64,000 nucleotides of DNA, taken from contig CAMGZM010000009.1 of assembly GCA_946183145.1 (NCBI GenBank), positions 47,898 to 111,897 on the forward strand. The letters are read 5' to 3'. The notes beneath the pieces are model-generated. The model was not told the DNA's origin. It made no database searches and worked only from the letters and a program-made list of their open reading frames with translations. Made by a program: the position numbers and the translations under genes. Below, one piece after another: positions 17,217 to 25,400 of this stretch (position 1 is the first letter of the stretch; each line of letters starts with the position of its first letter). Origin of the DNA: an uncultured Fretibacterium sp. (lineage in GTDB: Bacteria; Synergistota; Synergistia; Synergistales; Aminobacteriaceae).

Positions 17217-17252
17217 GTAAAAAAATAGAGCAGGTTTTTTTCCCCTGCCCTT
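17217..17252 (-). terminator. Intrinsic terminator of the murC-ftsZ-SPOR operon
   Basis: GGGCAGG/CCTGCTC stem followed by a run of T on the minus strand, just after the SPOR gene. Confidence 0.75.
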
Positions 17253-17268
17253 GTCGTAATCGTTAGAG

Positions 17269-17976
17269 TTATTGTTTCATCGGAGGGAATGAGAAACTTG
17301 ACTTGAAACCGAGTTTTTTCATTGCGTCAACCATCAAGCCCGCCTGATAGCTGTTCTCTCCTGCTTCAACCCAAACTTTTGAGTGTTTTGACGCGGGGTT
17401 CTGATAGACTTTTGCCGGGTAACCCGCGAGTTTTATTTTCTTTGCGATTTTTTCCGCCTCAGCTCTTGAAGGGTATGCGCCGACCTGAACACGCCATTGT
17501 TTTTCGGGCGGGAGGTTCGTCATATTCACTTGTCCTCTTGGCATTGCGGGAGCTGTTCTCTTGGGAGCTTCAGTTTGTACTGCGGGAGTAGTTTTTGTTA
17601 CGGGCTTTGAGACTGCCGGCTTAACGTCTGAAATTTTAGGGTTCACGTTGTTTTCGGCGACTGCAAGAATCATGTTCTCATTCGCTGCTTTGTCCTCAGC
17701 TTTGGCTTTGATTTCTGCGGTTTTAGCCGGGGATTCCTGAGATTTTTCTGCTGGCTGTGAATTTTTCCGTTCAGCGAGAATTGCGGGTGAATCCGCGTAA
17801 GCCTGCGTTGAAGTGATTTCGGGTGAAGTCTGAATGCCTTTGACGAAAAAATGACGGCCTGCAAGCAAAAGAAGTACGAGTGCTGAAATTCCCACAATCG
17901 GGAGAACCATATCACCGAATGACGGGAAAATTCCGCGCTTCTTGAGTCCTCTGCGGTTAGTTATTCTTCTGCTCAT
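17269..17976 (-). CDS. SPOR-domain membrane protein
   Basis: A 235-residue protein with a short basic cytoplasmic end, one membrane helix (about 21-45), a long Lys/Ala/Pro-rich linker and a C-terminal SPOR domain (about 157-232, beginning WRVQVGAYPSRAEAEKIA). SPOR domains bind septal peptidoglycan stripped of stem peptides and so bring proteins to the division site. Being 3 nt behind ftsZ supports a division role, like FtsN or DedD in other bacteria, although it is not a clear ortholog of either. Confidence 0.88.
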   Translation of the reverse strand: MSRRITNRRGLKKRGIFPSFGDMVLPIVGISALVLLLLAGRHFFVKGIQTSPEITSTQAYADSPAILAERKNSQPAEKSQESPAKTAEIKAKAEDKAANENMILAVAENNVNPKISDVKPAVSKPVTKTTPAVQTEAPKRTAPAMPRGQVNMTNLPPEKQWRVQVGAYPSRAEAEKIAKKIKLAGYPAKVYQNPASKHSKVWVEAGENSYQAGLMVDAMKKLGFKSSFSFPPMKQ

Positions 17977-17979
17977 GTC

Positions 17980-19278
17980 TTAATCCCTGCGATTCTTTCT
18001 GTAAATTGCGGGCTGGTCGTAGATTTTTTTCGGCATTCCCATAAAAGCGTCGCGCTCATTGGGATTTGGCTGTGATAATCTTGCTTCCTCAAGTCCGACT
18101 CCTTCCTGCTGTTTACGTTTCTGCTCGTAAAGCGTGAAGAGAGTCCTTCTAGGCGGAGGGGGAGTCTGTATCACGGGCTGCGGAGGCTGTACGGGCGGCT
18201 GCGGCAACGGGACATTCTGCCCTGTCGTAATGGGAGGCTGAGAGGGAGTCTGTCCTCTTCCCTGCTCATTTCTTCCGGCGATTCTTACGGTTCTTGCCTG
18301 AGCCTGTGAATCTTCCGGGAATGTCGCGATAAGTGTTACGTGTACCCTTTCACCGAGTGAGTCATCAAAGACATGTCCCCAGATAACTTGCGCGTCGGGG
18401 TCTGCTTTGTCCTCGATTACCTGAGCCGCGTCGGTCATCTCCTGCAATGTTATCTCCGTGCCTGTCGTAACGTTCAGAAGTATACCTGTTGCGCCTGTCA
18501 TTGGCATTGTCATTAGCGGGGAGTCTATTGCGTTCTGGGCGGCTTTCTTTGCGCGGTCTTCACCCTCACCCTCGCCCATTCCCATTATCGCCGTGCCTGC
18601 GTTCGTCAAAATCGCTTTGATGTCCGCAAAGTCAAGATTCACAAATCCCGATTTCGTTATGAGATCCGTAACACCCTGGACAGCCTGACGCAAAACTTCA
18701 TCAACCTTCTTGTATGCGTCAACAATTTTCATCTTCAAGCCGTTCTCCATCTGAAGCAGCTTGTCATTCTCAACGATAAGAAGAGCGTCAACGTTTTTCT
18801 TGAGGTGTTCAATTCCCTCTTCAGCGGTTCGCATTCTCCTTCCCATCTCAAAGCCGAATGGTTTAGTTACAACACCGACAACAAGGACTCCCATATCCCT
18901 CGCGGCTTCTGCGATTACGGGCGCTGCTCCTGTGCCTGTTCCGCCTCCCATGCCCGCCGTAACAAAAAGCATATCCGCGCCTGTGATATATTCCTTTATG
19001 CGGTCAATGCTTTCCTTTGCGGCATCTGCTCCGATTTTGGGATTTGCCCCGGCTCCGAGTCCGCGTGTGAGAGTCTCGCCGAGAATTATTTTGTTCGGTG
19101 CCTGATTCATGTCGAGCGCACGTGCGTCAGTATTGGCAGCTACAAAATCAACTCCCTGAACGTTTGACTCGATTATGTGATTCAGGGCATTTCCTCCGCC
19201 GCCGCCTACACCGAATACCACAATTTTTTCATTCTGGCGTATATTATTATTGGTGAGCTTGAATAAATTATCATTCAT
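17980..19278 (-). CDS. ftsZ: Cell division protein FtsZ
   Basis: A 432-residue tubulin-like GTPase that forms the division ring. Visible: nucleotide-binding VGGGGGNALNHI (25-36), the tubulin signature GGGTGTG (111-117), and the NLDFADIKAIL loop. After the core (about residue 320) there is a Gln/Pro-rich linker and a conserved-looking tail, YDQPAIYRKNRRD, in the position of the peptide that binds FtsA and other partners. The start has GGAGG well placed upstream. It follows ftsA by about 60 nt in the murC-murB-ftsQ-ftsA-ftsZ run. Confidence 0.97.
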   Translation of the reverse strand: MNDNLFKLTNNNIRQNEKIVVFGVGGGGGNALNHIIESNVQGVDFVAANTDARALDMNQAPNKIILGETLTRGLGAGANPKIGADAAKESIDRIKEYITGADMLFVTAGMGGGTGTGAAPVIAEAARDMGVLVVGVVTKPFGFEMGRRMRTAEEGIEHLKKNVDALLIVENDKLLQMENGLKMKIVDAYKKVDEVLRQAVQGVTDLITKSGFVNLDFADIKAILTNAGTAIMGMGEGEGEDRAKKAAQNAIDSPLMTMPMTGATGILLNVTTGTEITLQEMTDAAQVIEDKADPDAQVIWGHVFDDSLGERVHVTLIATFPEDSQAQARTVRIAGRNEQGRGQTPSQPPITTGQNVPLPQPPVQPPQPVIQTPPPPRRTLFTLYEQKRKQQEGVGLEEARLSQPNPNERDAFMGMPKKIYDQPAIYRKNRRD

Positions 19279-19340
19279 TTTGGCGTATTCTCCTCCTTCG
19301 GCTTTGATTGTATTTTATTTTTCACGGCATGACAAGCGGA

Positions 19341-20786
19341 TTAAAACAACTTTTTGAACCTGTCCGCTAATGTCCGCATGATTTGACCGAAACTCTCGCG
19401 TTTTGACTCGCCTGTATCATCATAACCGCCATCACCCTCATCATAGCCGCCGTTATCATAGCCCTCATCATAGCCGCCTGGTTCATAGTCTTCTGACTCT
19501 TCCGGCTCTTCGTCGTAATATTCTCCGTCTGTATTGCGGTTTCTGCGTTCGGTGCGTTTCTGTTCCTGACGGCTGCGCTGTTCTGAACGCTCAGAGAGTC
19601 CCGGCAATATCTGATCCGACTCCATGAACATATACGGGTCTTGCTCAACCATGATCTGATACCTGAGAATACCGGCCGCGCTGACGTAAGAAGGGTTGTC
19701 GAGTCCGGGGGGCATCGCGTAAATCGGCTCAATCACTTTGCGTACTTGCATCTGCAAAACGTCTTCAAGCATCTGCTCAATCCCGGGAGTCATGCTCACA
19801 CCGCCCGAAAGTATTATACCGTTGGGAAAATGCTGCGGAGTGCATTCGGCAAGTGCTTCACGTATATATTTCCCGAAAAGCTCCTCTATTCGCGCTAATA
19901 CTATCTGATACGCGTAATCTATATCGATGCCTTCCCGGCGCATTTCCTCCTCGTCAAAATCTGCGGCAAAAATGCGTTTCTTGAGCTGCTCGGCTTCCCC
20001 CGGCGATATGTGGAGAACCTGCACAAGGTCATTGCGTATATGCTCCCCGCCTATAGGTATGCTCATGACACGGAACGCACGCCCGTTGCGGTAAAGTACG
20101 ATTCCTGTTGTCCCTCCGCCTATGCAGATGGATATACAGCCCGCGCGCATTTCCTCTTCATACACAGCTCCCAATGACGAGGCTAACGGCTTAAGTACGA
20201 GTCCTTTAACGTCAAGTCCTACAGTCTGCACGCAGTTTACGATATTCTGCGCGTAAGTCATCGGCACCGCTACAGTTTGCATCCATATATCGAGCTGGTT
20301 GCCGTTCATGTTCAAAGGCTCGTCAATTGGCCGTCCGTCAAGCTCGTAGCTCGTGGGTATCATGTGAAGGGAGTACATGTTATTGCGCGAAGCTGTAGCA
20401 AGTACGGAATTTGCTCTTGCACGGTCTATTACGCGGTCAAGGTCAGAAGTTTCTACGGATTTCGACTCGCGGCCTCCAAGCGTAACCATTCCGTGAGTCG
20501 ACTCGCTCTGTACGTCCATTGCGTTGAAGGCTACTACTACATTGCTTAAACGTTTGGCGGATATGCCTGTTATGCTCTGCGCGTCCTTGAAGGCTTTTTC
20601 TACTGACTGCCGGGCATCAAGATGGCTTACGATTATACCTTTTGAGATCCCGCGTGAAGGCGCATACCCAAATCCCACAACGCGCACACCGTCAGGATAA
20701 CGGCGGTCTCTCTCCGCTACTATCATAGTAATTTTCGTAGTCCCCATAATTAACCCCACAAGGAGGCTGTCAGATTTTCCCGGCAT
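19341..20786 (-). CDS. ftsA: Cell division protein FtsA, with altered nucleotide-site residues
   Basis: A 481-residue actin-like membrane tether for FtsZ. The FtsA domain order is kept, including GIILSGGVSMTPGIEQML of the adenosine site and the C-terminal amphipathic membrane helix FGQIMRTLADRFKKLF. The phosphate-1 loop reads GLIMGTTK (11-18), where Asp or Glu is usual at residue 13. The phosphate-2 loop reads CIGGGTTG (221-228), where DIGGGTTD is usual, so both acidic residues are missing. Between core and tail lies a Tyr/Asp/Glu/Gly-rich low-complexity linker (about 415-460) with repeated GGYDEG-like units. The start at 20786 is needed to include the first strand. Synteny and overall sequence make FtsA firm; ATP use is doubtful. 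Confidence 0.93.
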   Translation of the reverse strand: MPGKSDSLLVGLIMGTTKITMIVAERDRRYPDGVRVVGFGYAPSRGISKGIIVSHLDARQSVEKAFKDAQSITGISAKRLSNVVVAFNAMDVQSESTHGMVTLGGRESKSVETSDLDRVIDRARANSVLATASRNNMYSLHMIPTSYELDGRPIDEPLNMNGNQLDIWMQTVAVPMTYAQNIVNCVQTVGLDVKGLVLKPLASSLGAVYEEEMRAGCISICIGGGTTGIVLYRNGRAFRVMSIPIGGEHIRNDLVQVLHISPGEAEQLKKRIFAADFDEEEMRREGIDIDYAYQIVLARIEELFGKYIREALAECTPQHFPNGIILSGGVSMTPGIEQMLEDVLQMQVRKVIEPIYAMPPGLDNPSYVSAAGILRYQIMVEQDPYMFMESDQILPGLSERSEQRSRQEQKRTERRNRNTDGEYYDEEPEESEDYEPGGYDEGYDNGGYDEGDGGYDDTGESKRESFGQIMRTLADRFKKLF

Positions 20787-20831
20787 TTTTCTTTACGTTC
20801 CCTTCTTTATTGCTGTAATTTCAGGCATGAA

Positions 20832-21599
20832 TTATAACTTGCGAAGCACAATTTTACCCTCATATGTAGCATCGATAATGTAATTACCGCCCTCAGATAT
20901 TAATCTCGTAAACAACTCGTCAATCTCCGCTCCTACATCATGGCCGGAGTATTTTCCCCTCTGCAAATAAAGCTCAAACTTCTGCCCTTTGTGTGAAAGC
21001 CTCAGGAAAAACAGATCCATTCCCGCACGGCGTTCCCACGTAATATCATCTGCTGCCTCGTACCATTTGCACCCCCGGAACTCATCGAGGAATGACGCTA
21101 TGACTTCCGTAGAAATTGGCGACTTGAACACGCCCGTCATAGGAGTCTCAGCTGTAATTCCGTCCTCAGTGTTTCCTTCATCGGGAATCTTCCAGACTAA
21201 ACGCCCTGCATTATCATCGTTCTGTCTTCCGCGCTGAAAGAGCCACATTCGCCCGTCTCGTGAAATGCACCATATCTTACCGCGCCAGTCAACTTTTACC
21301 CACGCTGAGAGCCATTCTATTTTTGTCGTGAATTTCCCAAGACCGCGCATTTCAGTATCAACTGTTACAGGCATATCACGCTCAAGAAATTCCTTCATTC
21401 CTTCCGAGTCTTTCAGCATATACGGCCAAAAAGTGAGACACCTTTTCGGAAACACGTCCCACAATCTGCGCTCAAGAATCGGTGAACGTGATTCTACCCT
21501 GTAATCACTCAGCGTAAACCAGTATTTATAGTCCCGCATGTACATAATGCCGCCTGCCGCAAGTGCCAGCAAGAATAATCTTGACGAACGGAAACGCAC
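20832..21599 (-). CDS. ftsQ: Divergent FtsQ/DivIB-like division protein
   Basis: A 255-residue single-pass protein: one N-terminal membrane helix (about 7-22), then an extracytoplasmic part. It lies exactly where ftsQ is expected, between murB and ftsA. The stretch VKVDWRGKIWCISRDGRMW recalls the FtsQ beta-domain, in which a Trp or Tyr precedes a DG turn, and the end NYIIDATYEGKIVLRKL resembles the final strand. Overall similarity is weak, so the call rests mainly on position and topology. FtsQ links FtsL and FtsB in the divisome. The start is a GTG 6 nt after the murB stop. Confidence 0.7.
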   Translation of the reverse strand: MRFRSSRLFLLALAAGGIMYMRDYKYWFTLSDYRVESRSPILERRLWDVFPKRCLTFWPYMLKDSEGMKEFLERDMPVTVDTEMRGLGKFTTKIEWLSAWVKVDWRGKIWCISRDGRMWLFQRGRQNDDNAGRLVWKIPDEGNTEDGITAETPMTGVFKSPISTEVIASFLDEFRGCKWYEAADDITWERRAGMDLFFLRLSHKGQKFELYLQRGKYSGHDVGAEIDELFTRLISEGGNYIIDATYEGKIVLRKL

Positions 21600-21605
21600 A
21601 GCAAA

Positions 21606-22508
21606 TCACGTTACACTGAAGCACGGAGTCAGCGTCTTAATTTCCGGCTCAAGTTTTATCCCCGTGCAGTCATAAACTTTTTCCGAGCAAATTTCAGCAA
21701 GCCTCAGAATGTCCGAGCTTGAAGCATTGCCGCAATTAATGATGAAGTTCGCGTGCTTGTCTGACACAGAAGCATCACCGACACGGAGTCCCTTGCAGCC
21801 GCATTCATCGAGCAATTTCCCCGCCGAATGTCCTTCAGGATTCTTGAACGTGCAGCCGGCACTGCGGAATCCCAAAGGCTGACTCTTCCTCTTAAGCATG
21901 AAGCCAGAATATGACTCCTCATTCCACAAAGGGCAATCACGGAATGACATAATCACTGACGCTGTTATTACCCCCGAAAGACTGCAACGCCTGTAACCGT
22001 ACTCAAATTCACCGCGCCTGAATGTTACGAGAGTCCCGGAAGAGTCAACAGCCTTCACGCACTCTATGAACTCGCAGACACCATGACCGCCCGCGCCCGC
22101 ATTCCCTGAGACAGCTCCGCCGATTGTGCCGGGGATTCCCGCTGAAAATTCGAGTCCTCCGATATTCTTGTCACGCAGAATTTTTACGAGATGTGAGAGG
22201 ATACAGCCGGATTCAATTTCTGCTGAAGAGTCATCAATCCATGTTAGCGAGTCAAGTTTTCGGGTTGAGATTGTGAGGCCGTGTATTGTTCCGTCAGGGA
22301 TAATTATGTTGCTTCCTCCTCCGATTACGTACACGGGGATATTGTTTCTTGTTACGGTGATTAATTCCTGAAGCTGTGAAATTGATTCAGGCTGTGCAAA
22401 AAATTCCGCCGTTCCACCAGTGCCAAGCGTGGAAAATCGGTTCAGCGGCTCATTCTCAGTTATGATTATCTCAGGCGAGTCAGGGCAAAAACTATTCAAC
22501 GGCATCAC
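21606..22508 (-). CDS. murB: UDP-N-acetylenolpyruvoylglucosamine reductase MurB
   Basis: A 300-residue FAD enzyme that makes UDP-N-acetylmuramic acid. Visible: the FAD-binding VIGGGSNIIIPD and FSAGIPGTIGGAVSGNAG, the Tyr/Arg pair in EYGYRRCS, and SAGCTFKNPEG, where Cys stands at the position that is Ser in many MurB proteins. Length fits type II MurB. The start is GTG-ATG at 22508/22505 with no clear ribosome site; a TATAAT-like sequence follows the murC stop, so a short-leader transcript is possible. The second enzyme of the local murC-murB pair. Confidence 0.94.
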   Translation of the reverse strand: MMPLNSFCPDSPEIIITENEPLNRFSTLGTGGTAEFFAQPESISQLQELITVTRNNIPVYVIGGGSNIIIPDGTIHGLTISTRKLDSLTWIDDSSAEIESGCILSHLVKILRDKNIGGLEFSAGIPGTIGGAVSGNAGAGGHGVCEFIECVKAVDSSGTLVTFRRGEFEYGYRRCSLSGVITASVIMSFRDCPLWNEESYSGFMLKRKSQPLGFRSAGCTFKNPEGHSAGKLLDECGCKGLRVGDASVSDKHANFIINCGNASSSDILRLAEICSEKVYDCTGIKLEPEIKTLTPCFSVT

Positions 22509-22547
22509 GCATTCATAAAATCTTGGTAATTTTTTGGTAATTATACC

Positions 22548-23936
22548 CTAAACATTTTGATTCTCCGTCAAAAACTTTTCGCCCGTCATGTATACATCTC
22601 CTGCGCCCATTGTGATTAAGAGGTCGCCGGGTTTAAGCTCGGACTTCAGAATCTCTTCAGCGTCATCAAAGTTTGCGGCCTGAATTTTTCCCGCGCTTAG
22701 CCGTATTACTTCCTCTGATGAGCTGTGCGGGCATTCCTTTTCACCAGCAGAATACACCGGGAGAATGTATGCTTTGTCGGCCATGCTGAGAGCCTGCGCG
22801 ATGTCTTCCGCAAAAATTGCCGTCCTCGTGAATCTGTGAGGCTGATACATTACGACAATTCGGCGTTCTGGGTAAATTCCTTTTACTGCCTCAAGTGTTG
22901 CGCGAATCTCTGAAGGGTGATGCGCGTAATCATCCATGACGAGAATATTATCTGATGTCGTGCCTTTGATCTGCATTCGGCGTTCAGAACCGTGAAAGTC
23001 CCTGAGAATCTCCGAGCTTTTGTTGAAGTCAACGCCGCAAATATCAGCCGCTGAAATTGCCGCAAGCGCGTTGAGTATGTTGTGTTCACCCGAAACTTTG
23101 AGCGAGAGAGTCCCAAGTTCACGGCCATGATGTGAGACTCTGCACGAGATTCCGCCGCCGTGAGTCTTTGTGATGTCGTATGCTCCCCAGTCGTAACTTT
23201 TTCCGAAACCGTAACGGAGAATTTCACCGCGATTTTTGCCGCAAATGTCAAAAACGTGATTAGCTCCGTCATCCTCAGCGCACAAAATCAGAGTCCCGCC
23301 TTCCTTCCTTCCGTCAGCAAAACGCACAAACGCTTCAATCCCCGCTTCACGTGTCGGATAATGGTCAACGTGATCCCAATCAACATTAGTGATGACTGCG
23401 ATTTTCGGCGTGAAAAGCTCAAACGTTCCGTCCGATTCGTCAAGCTCCGCGATAAAGTTACGGCCTGAACCTGATACGGCATTTGTACCGATGTCGGGGA
23501 CGTTCGCGCCTACGTAGACAGATGGACTCAATCCTGCCTTGATGAAAATTAATCCTGTCATTGATGATGTAGTAGTTTTTCCGTGAGTGCCTGCTATGCC
23601 TATTCCATCTGACTGGTTGAACATGCAGCTTAACGCCTGGGCGCGTGAGAGAATCTTTATGCCTTTGCTGACGGCGTATTTGACTTCGGGATTTTCGCGT
23701 GAAACTGCTGTGCTTAGGATTAACGCTTCAGGTTTGAACTTGTCTATGTGATCCTGCGAGTGCGGAATCTCAAAAGGGATTTTTCCTAAATCATAGTGAG
23801 GTGATTTCAGGTCGCACCCGGAAACATCGAAGCCGTTATCTTTGAGAAGAATTGCAAGCGCGCTCATACCTGCTCCGCCAATGCCCATAAGATGAACACG
23901 GTTAATATTCTTTAACATGAGAGAAAAATTCTTCAC
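22548..23936 (-). CDS. murC: UDP-N-acetylmuramate-L-alanine ligase MurC
   Basis: A 462-residue Mur ligase that adds the first L-Ala to the muropeptide precursor. Visible: the N-terminal dinucleotide-like loop MGIGGAGMSALA, the P-loop GTHGKTTTSS, the central NVDWDHVDHYP metal/substrate segment, and DDYAHHPSEIRATLEA. The start is uncertain: GTG at 23936 or ATG at 23918, neither with a strong ribosome site. Upstream lies a TnpB element rather than the usual murG/ftsW, so the natural promoter or upstream coupling may have been changed by the insertion. Confidence 0.95.
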   Translation of the reverse strand: MKNFSLMLKNINRVHLMGIGGAGMSALAILLKDNGFDVSGCDLKSPHYDLGKIPFEIPHSQDHIDKFKPEALILSTAVSRENPEVKYAVSKGIKILSRAQALSCMFNQSDGIGIAGTHGKTTTSSMTGLIFIKAGLSPSVYVGANVPDIGTNAVSGSGRNFIAELDESDGTFELFTPKIAVITNVDWDHVDHYPTREAGIEAFVRFADGRKEGGTLILCAEDDGANHVFDICGKNRGEILRYGFGKSYDWGAYDITKTHGGGISCRVSHHGRELGTLSLKVSGEHNILNALAAISAADICGVDFNKSSEILRDFHGSERRMQIKGTTSDNILVMDDYAHHPSEIRATLEAVKGIYPERRIVVMYQPHRFTRTAIFAEDIAQALSMADKAYILPVYSAGEKECPHSSSEEVIRLSAGKIQAANFDDAEEILKSELKPGDLLITMGAGDVYMTGEKFLTENQNV

Positions 23937-23944
23937 TGCTACGT

Positions 23945-23965
23945 AAAAAGTGTTATTTACTTTTT
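23945..23965. repeat. Small perfect hairpin between murC and the TnpB element
   Basis: AAAAAGT/ACTTTTT arms with a 7-nt loop lie just before the murC start and could mark or terminate the TnpB transcript. Confidence 0.35.
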
Positions 23966-24120
23966 CGATTATTCCTCGTTCAACCTGTCCCCGTTCGCAA
24001 ATGCTACTAAGGCTTGTAAGACAGTCCAGAGGCTTTAATTCCCGCCTAGACCGTTCGGCCCGCTACGCTAATGCCAGCGGTACTATATTTCATACAGCTT
24101 CTTAAATTTATTGCGGCGTT
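23966..24120 (-). ncRNA. Candidate omega/reRNA at the 3' end of tnpB
   Basis: TnpB nucleases use an RNA from the 3' end of their gene and the element's right end. This segment, from the last codons through the GC-containing non-coding tail (hairpin-capable AACGGTCTAGGC and AAAGCCTCTGG blocks), is where it would lie. Limits are estimates; the exact element end was not identified. Confidence 0.35.
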
Positions 24121-25260
24121 ATAATCCCGGTCAATGACTAATCCGCATTCTGCACACTCATATACACGGTCTGACAGCTTCAAATCCTTCTTGATGTTAC
24201 CGCAAAATGAACATGTCTTGCTGCTTGCATAAAACCTGTCAGCTATTCGCAGCTGTATTCCATATTCGCAGCACTTACGCTCCAGCAACGCCCGGAAGTA
24301 AGAGAACTCACATTCAGTTATTGCCCGTGATAGATGGCGGTTCTTCAGCATTCCCGACACGTTCAAGTCTTCTATCGTGATATATTCAGGCCATGCGCTT
24401 ACTATCTCATGTACAGTTTTGTTGATATAGTCATGACGCTTGTTACTCAGTCTCATATACGCCCGCTGTACTTTTAGCCTTTGTTTGTCAAGGTTTGAAC
24501 GCTTGCACTTTTTACTCGCAGTTGCCTCCTTTCGCTGTTTTAGTTTATGTATCTTGCGCGAAAATTTACGCTGTTCACGCTTCAGCCTCCGTATTAATTT
24601 TCTTGCTCGTTCGGACTTGTTGACATTCGGGTAATTCCTGCCGTCCGATATTACTGCAAAACTTTTCACGCCCAAGTCAATCCCTATGCTTTCGGATTGC
24701 GTTACGTTTACTGGGATTTCTGTATTTGTCTCAAACAGGAAAGATGCAAAATATCTCCCTGCACGTTTTGTTATTGTTACGCTTAATGCCTTTGCTTTTT
24801 GTGGCACATAACCGTATTCCTTGAGTCTTACCCAGCCTAATGTCGGAAATTTCACTTTATGACGCTCTGTCTTCAAATCTCCGACATTGTTACGAGGCAA
24901 ATACATGCTTACAGGCCGTCCGTTACGCCGCTTGAAATTCGGAAATCCTGCCTTGCCCTTAAAGTAATTCCTGTAGGCTGTATCTGCGTTCATTATGGAT
25001 TTCTTAACCGCTTTTGATGATACTTCCCATATCCATAATTTTTCGGGATTGTTCTTCCTGTAATCATTGTTGAGCCATTTCGAGAAATCATAGCCCGACA
25101 TATAACTTTGAGTGCCGCTGCAATAATTGTTACGGTTTATGCCTATAAACAGGTTGTAGACATATCTGCATACACCCATAGTACGCTCAATGATTTTTAT
25201 CTGTTCACTATTGGGCTTCAGCTCTGCTCTATATGCTTTGTGCCGGGATTTACTCTTCAT
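24046..25260 (-). CDS. tnpB: TnpB RNA-guided nuclease of an IS200/IS605-type element
   Basis: A 404-residue TnpB (OrfB). N-terminal helix-rich part, then a RuvC-like nuclease with the catalytic set intact: Asp195 (IGIDLGVKSF), Glu297 (ITIEDLNVSG) and Asp379 (DRDYNAAINL). The zinc finger uses Cys350, Cys353, Cys369 and Cys372. Such proteins cut DNA guided by an RNA made from the element's own right end, helping it persist. No TnpA transposase is present in the window, so mobility would need a partner elsewhere. It is inserted between the FtsK-like gene and murC. Confidence 0.93.
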   Translation of the reverse strand: MKSKSRHKAYRAELKPNSEQIKIIERTMGVCRYVYNLFIGINRNNYCSGTQSYMSGYDFSKWLNNDYRKNNPEKLWIWEVSSKAVKKSIMNADTAYRNYFKGKAGFPNFKRRNGRPVSMYLPRNNVGDLKTERHKVKFPTLGWVRLKEYGYVPQKAKALSVTITKRAGRYFASFLFETNTEIPVNVTQSESIGIDLGVKSFAVISDGRNYPNVNKSERARKLIRRLKREQRKFSRKIHKLKQRKEATASKKCKRSNLDKQRLKVQRAYMRLSNKRHDYINKTVHEIVSAWPEYITIEDLNVSGMLKNRHLSRAITECEFSYFRALLERKCCEYGIQLRIADRFYASSKTCSFCGNIKKDLKLSDRVYECAECGLVIDRDYNAAINLRSCMKYSTAGISVAGRTV

Positions 25261-25349
25261 AGCTTTATCTTACACGAAATTATATTTTATTGACATCTAG
25301 CTTATAGCTCCTGAAATTTTTATGCTGATTGAAAATGTATTGTAGCACG

Positions 25350-25381
25350 CAAAAAAAATCCCCCTGCTTATGACAGAGGGA
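25350..25381 (-). terminator. Intrinsic terminator after the FtsK-like gene
   Basis: CCCTCTG/CAGGGGG stem followed by eight T on the minus strand, between ftsK and the TnpB element. Confidence 0.8.
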
Positions 25382-25400
25382 CGGAAATTTTTTCAGCGGC

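Noticed and set aside
22509..22547. TATAAT after the murC stop as an internal promoter for murB
   Set aside because: The only TTGACG-like -35 lies 20 nt away, too far for a confident call.
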